DNA of 5,063 nucleotides from Lysobacteraceae bacterium. Its GTDB lineage: Bacteria > Pseudomonadota > Gammaproteobacteria > Steroidobacterales > Steroidobacteraceae. The DNA lies in contig JAAYXG010000363.1 in NCBI GenBank assembly GCA_012516015.1, positions 1-5,063 of the forward strand, given 5' to 3'. Position numbers and translations under genes: made by a program. How positions within the stretch are numbered: position 1 is the stretch's first letter; the number at the start of each line of letters is the position of its first letter. The notes under the pieces were generated by a model. It was given only the letters and a program-made list of their open reading frames with translations. It did not search any database and had not been told where the DNA came from. Of the stretch, positions 1 to 5,063 are shown piece by piece.

Positions 1-1
1 A

Positions 2-199
2 CTGTTGACGCTCGGACTGTTCCTGCTCGTCATCAACGCCGGAATGCTAGGCCTCGTCGCGCTTCTCTTGAGCGGGTTTCAAATCAGCGGCTTTTGGACT
101 GCGGTCGGTGCCGCGCTCGTCGTGAGCGCGACCTCATGGGCCGCATCGGGTCTCATCGGCGAGAACGGGCGGTTCGAAGTGCTCGCGAGCAAACGCTAG
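2..199 (+). CDS. Phage-holin-4-like (YvlD-type) small membrane protein, C-terminal part
   Basis: This is the last 65 codons of a gene that enters from the left edge; codons 2-4 (CTG) and 5-7 (TTG) continue the frame, so the TTG is internal and not a real start. The visible protein has a hydrophobic run beginning LTLGLFLLVINAGML, a short polar turn (GFQISGF), and a second membrane segment (WTAVGAALVVSATSWAASGL). It ends in a short charged tail and TAG at 197-199. The LTLGLFxLVINAxML pattern followed by GFxxxGFW is typical of the PF04020 family (four-helix membrane proteins of about 110-120 residues), so roughly half is missing. The family is named after phage holins but is usually chromosomal, and its function is unknown; a lysis role should not be assumed. 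It converges on the OPT gene, and the two stop codons overlap by four bases. Family recognition is by motif memory only. Confidence 0.8.
   Translation: MLTLGLFLLVINAGMLGLVALLLSGFQISGFWTAVGAALVVSATSWAASGLIGENGRFEVLASKR
196..199. other. Overlapping convergent stop codons (CTAG)
   Basis: The palindrome CTAG at 196-199 supplies TAG to the plus-strand holin-like gene (197-199) and TAG to the minus-strand OPT gene (198-196). The two convergent genes therefore overlap by four bases and have no intergenic space. Any terminator for either transcript must lie inside the other gene. Confidence 0.9.
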
Positions 200-2142
200 C
201 CCGCGCCCTTGTTGACGTCGCCGACGCTCGACAAGCCGACGCGATAGAGCACGAAGCCGACGACCGCGAAGATCACGAGCCCGAGTAGTTCGCCGAACTG
301 CAGGCCTGCCGGGAGCGCGAGCACATCCGCGCGTTCGGACAAGACGATCGGCGCTGCGATGAGGATGCCCATCAACGCCTCGCCCGTGATCAAGCCCGCC
401 GAGAACAAAACGCCCTTGCGATGAATGCGCTCGATGTCGTTCGAGCCCGTACGCGCTTTCACGGCCCGCTCGACGATGTAGGCGAGCAAGCCGCCGAGGA
501 AAATCGGCACCGTCAGATCGAGCGGAAGATAGATACCGACTGCGGCGGCGAGCACGGGAACCCTGAAGCTCGCTTGCTTCTTCTTCAGCACCTCGTCGAT
601 CGCAATGATGACGCCGCCGATTGCGACTCCGATCCAAATCAAGTTCCAGGGGAGCTCGCCGCCGAACATACCGCGCGCGACCGATGCCATCAGTGTTGCC
701 TGAGGCGCGAGCAGTGCATTGGGCTGTTCCGGCGTGGGCACGCCGATGCCATACGCTTTCGCGAGCAGATTGAGCACGGGCGCCATAACGAGCGCGCAGG
801 AGATCGCGCCGATCGCGAGCATCACCTGTTGACGCCACGGTGTGGCGCCGACCATGTAGCCGCACTTGAGATCCTGGAGATTGTCGCCGGCGATCGCCGC
901 CGCACAGCACACGACCGCCCCGATCATGATCGCAGCGACGGGACCGAGCGCAGCGTCGCGACCCATCAGGAATGTCAGCACCAACGAAGCGAACAGGATC
1001 GTTCCGATCGTGATGCCGGAGACCGGATTGTTCGACGAGCCGACGAGGCCCGCCATGTACGCGGACACGGAGCTGAACAGGAAGCCCGCGACGATCATGA
1101 TGATCGTCATCGGAATGGAGACGGTGAAGTCCCGAACGATCAGGTGATAGAGCACCCCGAGCGGGAGTGTGAAGAGGATGAGCCCGATGAGCACGGCGCG
1201 CATCGGCATGTCTTGCTCGGTGTGATCGAGGACTTTCGCCGCGCCGGCGCGCGTGGCCTCGAGGCCGCTCTTGATGCCGGACATCAGCGATTGGCGTAGC
1301 GCGATCAGCGTCCAGTTTCCGCCGATGAGCATGGCACCGACGCCCAGATAGCGAATCTGGGCGCTCCAGATCGCCCCAGCGGCCGCTTCGGCATCGAGGG
1401 TCGCCACGCGAGCGGCGAGCGCGGGATCCGTGTCCAGGAAGTTCGCGCTGTAGATCGGGATCGCGATATTCCACGACAGAATGCCGCCCGCGACGACCAC
1501 GATGCCGATATTGAGGCCGACGATGTAACCGACGCCGAGAAGCGCGGGGCTCAGATTCGTACCCATATAGGCAATGGACTTACCGACGAACGAGGCGTGA
1601 GCCGCCGCGTCGGGCACCAGGCGCAATCCGCTCGCCGCGAGCAGCTTCACGAAGCCGCCGATGCCGGCGGCGCTCGCGAGCACCTTGATTCCCTGCGCGG
1701 GGTTCTCGCCGGTCTTCAGCACTTCCGCCGCAGCCTTGCCTTCCGGAAACGCGAGTTGCTGATCGACGATCAACGAGCGTCGGAGCGGAACGGAGAAGAA
1801 CACGCCGAGCACGCCGCCAAGGCCCGCGATCGCGAGCACCCACCAATATTGAAAATCATCCCAGTAGTTGAGAATGACGAGCGCGGGCACGGTGAAGATA
1901 ACGCCCGCGGCAATCGAAGATCCGGCGGACGCACCGGTCTGCACGATGTTGTTCTCGAGAATGTGCCCGCCGCCGAGCACGCGCAGCACCGCCATCGACA
2001 CGACTGCGGCCGGGATCGCCGTTGCGATCGTGAGTCCGGCGAAAAGCCCGAGGTACGTGTTCGCGGCAGCCAAGATCATCGCGAGCACGATCGACAAGAT
2101 GACTGCGCGAGGTGTGAGCTGCGGGCCTGGCGAGGTATTCAT
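196..2142 (-). CDS. OPT family oligopeptide transporter
   Basis: A complete polytopic membrane protein of 648 residues (from ATG), matching the usual 640-680 residues of bacterial OPT transporters (PF03169, TIGR00733-like). These are thought to import oligopeptides or peptide-like/metal-chelate substrates across the inner membrane using proton coupling; the substrate cannot be read from sequence. Recognisable blocks, numbered from ATG, are: the N-terminal helix and NTYLGLFAGLTIATAIPAA (28-46); ILENNIVQTGASAGSSIAAG (61-80); LAFPEGKAAAEVL (130-142); SSNNPVSGITIGT (369-381); GDNLQDLKCGYMVGATPW (419-436); and GLITGEALMGI (583-593). About 14-16 hydrophobic segments are visible. An Ala-rich polar stretch near 232-262 separates two helices and may be a loop outside the membrane. 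The start is uncertain: ATG at 2142 is preferred, but an in-frame GTG at 2157 would add MTRTT, and neither has a well-spaced Shine-Dalgarno sequence. It is the last gene of the POT-M2-OPT run. Its last codons contain an inverted repeat, and its TAG stop overlaps the convergent gene. Confidence 0.95.
   Translation of the reverse strand: MNTSPGPQLTPRAVILSIVLAMILAAANTYLGLFAGLTIATAIPAAVVSMAVLRVLGGGHILENNIVQTGASAGSSIAAGVIFTVPALVILNYWDDFQYWWVLAIAGLGGVLGVFFSVPLRRSLIVDQQLAFPEGKAAAEVLKTGENPAQGIKVLASAAGIGGFVKLLAASGLRLVPDAAAHASFVGKSIAYMGTNLSPALLGVGYIVGLNIGIVVVAGGILSWNIAIPIYSANFLDTDPALAARVATLDAEAAAGAIWSAQIRYLGVGAMLIGGNWTLIALRQSLMSGIKSGLEATRAGAAKVLDHTEQDMPMRAVLIGLILFTLPLGVLYHLIVRDFTVSIPMTIIMIVAGFLFSSVSAYMAGLVGSSNNPVSGITIGTILFASLVLTFLMGRDAALGPVAAIMIGAVVCCAAAIAGDNLQDLKCGYMVGATPWRQQVMLAIGAISCALVMAPVLNLLAKAYGIGVPTPEQPNALLAPQATLMASVARGMFGGELPWNLIWIGVAIGGVIIAIDEVLKKKQASFRVPVLAAAVGIYLPLDLTVPIFLGGLLAYIVERAVKARTGSNDIERIHRKGVLFSAGLITGEALMGILIAAPIVLSERADVLALPAGLQFGELLGLVIFAVVGFVLYRVGLSSVGDVNKGAG
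209..234. repeat. Imperfect inverted repeat near the convergent gene ends
   Basis: TTGTTGA (209-215) pairs with TCGACAA (228-234) with one G-T wobble, and CGTC (216-219) pairs with GACG (223-226) around a GCC loop; C227 is bulged. This gives an 11-pair stem ten bases after the holin-like stop, lying within the last codons of the OPT gene. No run of T follows on either strand, so it is not a standard intrinsic terminator. It may be a weak 3'-end structure or simply a by-product of coding sequence. Confidence 0.3.
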
Positions 2143-2208
2143 GGTTGTTCTTGTCACCCTGTGTAGAGAGACCGGATCGAATTTATCGCGCGCGTGGCAA
2201 GGTTCGGC
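2143..2208 (-). other. Short gap between M2 peptidase and OPT genes
   Basis: This 66-base gap (51 bases if OPT starts at the GTG at 2157) contains a CG-alternating run (2188-2194), an AT-richer patch (about 2178-2186) and, on the coding strand, AGGGTGACAAGAACAACC just before the ATG at 2142. The AGGG lies 14 bases from the ATG, farther than the usual 5-9, and directly abuts the GTG. I see no convincing -35/-10 pair and no GC-rich hairpin with a T tract, so read-through from the M2 gene is the simplest reading. Confidence 0.5.
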
Positions 2209-4023
2209 TTACCAACCGCATTGTCTACCCTGGTTCTGCTCCTCGAGCCAGGTCATCAGCGGCGCGAAATAGTCGGTGATCGCGGATGCGTCCATCGTGC
2301 GAGTCCCGGTGAGCTTCTCCAATGTGTCTTGCCAGGGCTCGCTTTGGCCCGCCGCGAGCATTTCGCGGAAGCGCTGACCGGCGGCTTCGTTGCCGTAAAC
2401 CGAGCACTCGTGCAGCGGTCCTTGATGTCCCGCCGCCTCGCACAGCGCGCGATGAAACTGGAACTGCAGAATGTACGACAGGAAATAACGCGTGTAAGGG
2501 GTGTTTGCGGGGATGTGATACTTCGCACCCGGATCGAAGTCCTCCTCGCTGCGCGCGACCGGTGCGGAGACGCCCTGATATTGCTCGCGCAACTGCCACC
2601 ATGCCGTGTTGTAGCTCTCGGGCGTCACCTCGCCGGAGAACACCTTCCAGCGCCATTCATCGATCAGCTTGCCGAACGGCAGGAAGGCGATCTTGTCGAG
2701 GGCGATCTTCATCTGCTGATTGATCGTCGCTTCGTAGCTTTGCTTGACCGGGCCGATCAAGCCGATCTGGTGCAAGTAGCTCGGCGTCATCGACAGGTTG
2801 ACGGTGTCGCCGATCGCTTCGTGAAAGCCGTCGTGCGCGCCGCCTTGGAAAAGATACGGCTGATCCTTGTACATGAGGTAGTAGTACACGTGCCCGAGCT
2901 CGTGGTACACCGTCATCAACTCGTCTTGCGTCGGCTCGATGCATTGCTTGATGCGCACGTCTTCGTTGGCATCCATGTGCCACGCGCTCGCATGACACTG
3001 CACGTCGCGATCTTTGGGCTCGGTGAGAAGCGAGCGTTCCCAAAACGTCTGCGGTAGTTTCGGAAAGCCGAGCGAGACATAGAAGCTTTCGGCCGATTGC
3101 GTGATTCGCACGGCATCGTACTTCTGCCGCTTGAGCGCGCTCGTGACGTCGAGGTCCAGCACACCTTTGTACGGCTCGACGAGCGGATAGATCTCCGCCC
3201 ATTGCTGCGCCCACATGTTGCCGAGCAAGTGCGCGGGAATCGGTTTGCCGTTGGGCACGCGGTTCTCGCCGTAGGTGTCCTGCAGCTTGTCGCGCACATA
3301 ACAGTGGAGCGCGCCATAGAGCGGCTGCACTTGATCCCACAACCGCGCCGCCTCCTTCGTGAAGTCATCGGGCGGCATGTCGTAGTTCGACCGCCACATC
3401 GCACCTAGGTCGGCAAAGCCGAGCTCGCGTGCACCTTCGTTCGCAAGCGCCACGAATTGCGCATAGTCCTCACGCATCGGGCGTGCGGTCGAATGCCATC
3501 CGGTCCACGCCTCGAGGAGCTCCTCGAAGTTGCGGCTCTCGGCCATGATCTGAGTGAGCTCGGTTTGTCCTTTGCACGATTCCGGCCCTTCCGGGCAGTA
3601 CTTCGCCGCGCCGTACATGCCTTCCATCTTCGAGCTGAGCGCCGAGAGTTGCGCGCGCTTCTGCGGATCTTTGGGTGCCGGCGCCGCAACGCCGAGCTTC
3701 AAGAGATGGAGCGCGCGTGCGGCCGTCGGATCGAGCTGTTCGCCTTCATACGCCTTCGCTTGCTCGACCGCGCGTGTGAAGTACTCGAGATAGCGATCGT
3801 TCGCCTTGGCGTTGAGGAACTCCGTATCGGGATTGATATACGTCGCGTAGGTGAACGCCGCGGCGGCCAGCTCGCGTGCTTGCTCCGCCATTTCGCGATT
3901 GACGCGTTCGACGAAGGCATCTGCCGTTTCGTGCGGCTCGCCGCGCGTGTCCGCGCGTTCGGCGCAGCCGACACACGCGGCAGCGCTGAGCAACAAGGCG
4001 CAACGAATAGCCAGACGTGTCAT
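2209..4023 (-). CDS. M2 family metallopeptidase (angiotensin-converting enzyme homologue), probable lipoprotein
   Basis: A complete 604-residue zinc peptidyl-dipeptidase that removes C-terminal dipeptides from oligopeptides, similar in size to one catalytic domain of animal ACE. Zinc site: HELGH at 374-378 (His374, Glu375, His378) and Glu402 in GFHEAIGD, 24 residues after the second His as in ACE. Substrate-site residues by alignment from memory with human testis ACE: His344 (in CHASAW), Lys501, His503, Tyr510 and Tyr513. Chloride-site equivalents: Arg211, Trp475 and Arg479 for site 1, Tyr242 and Arg512 for site 2. Three ACE disulfides are kept: 143-150, 343-361 and 528-540. The N-terminus has Arg3/Arg7, a hydrophobic core to about residue 19, then VGC at 18-20, suggesting signal peptidase II processing at Cys20, although position -3 is Cys and not Leu; either way it is exported. 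The ATG at 4023 is supported by GGAG six bases upstream. It begins 15 bases after the POT stop, so the two are probably co-transcribed. Family assignment is very secure; in vivo substrates are unknown. Confidence 0.97.
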   Translation of the reverse strand: MTRLAIRCALLLSAAACVGCAERADTRGEPHETADAFVERVNREMAEQARELAAAAFTYATYINPDTEFLNAKANDRYLEYFTRAVEQAKAYEGEQLDPTAARALHLLKLGVAAPAPKDPQKRAQLSALSSKMEGMYGAAKYCPEGPESCKGQTELTQIMAESRNFEELLEAWTGWHSTARPMREDYAQFVALANEGARELGFADLGAMWRSNYDMPPDDFTKEAARLWDQVQPLYGALHCYVRDKLQDTYGENRVPNGKPIPAHLLGNMWAQQWAEIYPLVEPYKGVLDLDVTSALKRQKYDAVRITQSAESFYVSLGFPKLPQTFWERSLLTEPKDRDVQCHASAWHMDANEDVRIKQCIEPTQDELMTVYHELGHVYYYLMYKDQPYLFQGGAHDGFHEAIGDTVNLSMTPSYLHQIGLIGPVKQSYEATINQQMKIALDKIAFLPFGKLIDEWRWKVFSGEVTPESYNTAWWQLREQYQGVSAPVARSEEDFDPGAKYHIPANTPYTRYFLSYILQFQFHRALCEAAGHQGPLHECSVYGNEAAGQRFREMLAAGQSEPWQDTLEKLTGTRTMDASAITDYFAPLMTWLEEQNQGRQCGW

Positions 4024-4029
4024 GGAATG

Positions 4030-4033
4030 CTCC
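4030..4033 (-). promoter_or_regulatory. Shine-Dalgarno site for the M2 peptidase gene
   Basis: On the coding strand GGAG is followed by CATTCC and then the ATG at 4023, a spacing of six bases. It lies inside the 15-base gap after the POT TAA stop, so ribosomes finishing the POT gene would arrive right at this site. It supports the chosen start and translational coupling of the pair. Confidence 0.75.
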
Positions 4034-4038
4034 GGTGC

Positions 4039-5063
4039 TTACTTGACCCCGCCCATCAACTTCTTGACGGGCTTACTCAACAGCAATAAGCCGATGCCGG
4101 CGGCAGTCGCAAAGTAGACGAACTGCATGAACTGGCCCGGCATCGCAGCGAGGTTGTCGGATTCGAACATGCCCGCGAGCAGTCCTGCCGACAAGTTGCC
4201 GACCGACGTCGCAAGAAACCACACGCCCATCATCTGCGAGACATAGCGCGCCGGTGCGAGCTTCGTCACGTAGCTCAATCCGACGGGGCTCAGGCACAGC
4301 TCGCCGTACGTGTGCAGCAGGTAGGTGAGCGCGAGCAGATACGGCATCGCCTGCCCGCCCTGCGAGACGATGTTCGCGGCGATGACCATGAAGACGAAAC
4401 CGAGACCGAGCAGGATGAGCGCAATACCGAATTTCGCGGGCGCCGACGGATCCAGGTTCCGTTTCGCGAGCGCGACCCACAGCATGGAGAAGGGTGTCGC
4501 GAAGATGAGGATGTAGATGGAGTTGAGCGATTGGAACCAGGCGGTCGGGATCTCGAAGTTGAGTGCGTCGATATAACGATCGACGTAGCGCTCCGCGAAC
4601 AAGTTCAGGGAGGCGCCTGTTTGCTCGAATCCCGCCCAAAACATGGCGCAGCCGACGAACAGAAACAGAATCACGAGCATGCGCTTTTTCTCGACGATAT
4701 CGAGTCGTGCGACGAAGAACATGTACGCGAAGTAAGCCGCTGCGATGCCGATGAGCACGCCCCCCGTTCCGCGCGCGATCGTGAGCGGATCGATCTTGAT
4801 GACACCCGTGAGCGCGAGCAAGTAAACGATCGCGATCGCGGCGCCGAGCGCGATGACGGTGCGCCAACCGCGTCGCGTCGCATTGGCATCATGCGCGCCC
4901 TGCGCAGTGGAGACGTGTAGACCTGCGTTGCCGAGATGACGTTGGGAAAGGCGGTATTGCACCAGGCCGACCGCCATGAGCACGCCGCCTGCCGCGAACG
5001 CCGCACCCCATCCGAAATGTACGGCGAGCAGTCCGGTCACGATCGGTCCCAAGAAGCCGCCGA
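4039..5063 (-). CDS. POT/PTR2 family di/tripeptide:proton symporter, N-terminus missing
   Basis: The C-terminal 340 residues of an MFS-type proton-dependent oligopeptide transporter (PF00854). Bacterial members are about 480-510 residues, so about 150 N-terminal residues, including the ExxER motif of helix 1, lie beyond the right edge. The frame is open through 5061 (visible start GGFLGPIVTGLL), so the TTG at 5052-5050 is internal. Family marks in visible numbering are: GGFLGPIVTG at 1-10 with the following GWGAAFAAGG (helices 5-6); FWAGFEQTGASLNLFAER at 141-158 (helix 7); and GELCLSPVGLSYVTKLAP at 253-270 (helix 10), whose Glu254 matches the Glu that binds the peptide amino group in studied POTs. 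Hydrophobic helices about 66-86 and 98-116 in the middle match the extra helix pair (HA/HB) of bacterial POTs. The protein ends in a short basic tail (KPVKKLMGGVK) and TAA at 4041-4039. It imports di- and tripeptides across the inner membrane, a sensible partner for the dipeptide-releasing M2 peptidase that follows. Confidence 0.95.
   Translation of the reverse strand, partial: GGFLGPIVTGLLAVHFGWGAAFAAGGVLMAVGLVQYRLSQRHLGNAGLHVSTAQGAHDANATRRGWRTVIALGAAIAIVYLLALTGVIKIDPLTIARGTGGVLIGIAAAYFAYMFFVARLDIVEKKRMLVILFLFVGCAMFWAGFEQTGASLNLFAERYVDRYIDALNFEIPTAWFQSLNSIYILIFATPFSMLWVALAKRNLDPSAPAKFGIALILLGLGFVFMVIAANIVSQGGQAMPYLLALTYLLHTYGELCLSPVGLSYVTKLAPARYVSQMMGVWFLATSVGNLSAGLLAGMFESDNLAAMPGQFMQFVYFATAAGIGLLLLSKPVKKLMGGVK

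Larger units (their letters stand above)
196..5063 (-). other. Predicted POT - M2 peptidase - OPT operon
   Basis: Three same-strand genes are spaced by 15 bases (POT to M2) and 51-66 bases (M2 to OPT), with no visible promoter or terminator between them. All three have peptide-related functions. Co-transcription is inferred from spacing; the first gene, its promoter and any upstream members are outside the window. The POT-M2 link is strong, while the OPT link is somewhat weaker because of the longer gap and poor ribosome site. Confidence 0.65.

Noticed and set aside
2..199. Holin-like gene as a sign of a prophage
   Set aside because: Members of this family are common chromosomal membrane proteins, and no other phage gene, attachment site or integrase is in the window.
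421..1299. Long plus-strand open frame (292 codons) opposite the OPT gene
   Set aside because: Its product is rich in Arg, His, Asp and Glu with no family pattern, typical of the antisense of a hydrophobic GC-rich gene. The opposite strand encodes a clear OPT transporter.
134..1474. Minus-strand open frame of 446 codons inside the OPT gene in another frame
   Set aside because: It is low-complexity and Arg-rich, a frame-shifted shadow of the transporter; GC-rich third positions suppress stop codons.
2158..2208. Possible promoter between the M2 and OPT genes (TTGCCA and an AT-rich GATAAATTC)
   Set aside because: The spacing between the TTGCCA and the AT-rich element is about eight bases, too short for a sigma-70 promoter, and no TATAAT-like box lies at 16-18 bases.
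2194..3057. Plus-strand open frames of 287 and 210 codons (2194-3057 and 3457-4089) opposite the M2 gene
   Set aside because: The antisense strand of a fully conserved peptidase; the translations match no family I recognise and no ribosome site was evident.
4312..4920. Plus-strand open frame of 202 codons opposite the POT gene
   Set aside because: Its charged composition (Glu, Asp and Arg repeats) reflects the complement of hydrophobic codons; the POT motifs on the other strand account for the sequence.
5050..5063. TTG at 5052 as the start of the POT protein
   Set aside because: The frame is open upstream to the window edge and reads GGF before it, matching the family; a start here would delete about five helices, so the gene is simply cut by the edge.

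Overview
The window comes from a GC-rich bacterial chromosome (roughly 60% G+C by eye). It is almost entirely coding. A lipoprotein-like angiotensin-converting-enzyme (M2) peptidase next to POT and OPT transporters suggests a Gram-negative proteobacterium, perhaps a gammaproteobacterium of the Xanthomonadales/Steroidobacter kind. This assignment is an inference from gene content and codon use, not a phylogenetic result.

Layout: on the plus strand, the left edge (2-199) holds the C-terminal end of a small membrane protein of the phage-holin-4-like/YvlD family. Everything else lies on the minus strand and reads right to left as three consecutive genes. First is a POT-family (PTR2) di/tripeptide:proton symporter, cut at its N-terminus by the right edge (5063-4039). 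Next, after a 15-base gap, is a complete M2 peptidase of 604 residues (4023-2209). Last, after about 50-65 bases, is a complete OPT-family oligopeptide transporter (2142 or 2157 to 196). The OPT gene and the holin-like gene converge, and their stop codons overlap inside one CTAG tetranucleotide. No intergenic stretch exceeds about 66 bases, and no RNA gene, CRISPR array or mobile element is visible.

How the genes fit together: the three minus-strand genes look like one transcription unit for using external peptides. The predicted exported M2 peptidase would release dipeptides from the C-termini of oligopeptides. The POT carrier would import di- and tripeptides with protons, and the OPT carrier would import larger peptides or peptide-like or metal-chelate substrates. 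The unit's promoter must lie beyond the right edge. The families are well known. The part that seems worth following up is the co-operonic arrangement and the very complete conservation of the ACE active site, chloride sites and disulfides in a bacterial protein. I found no evidence of a wholly new system.
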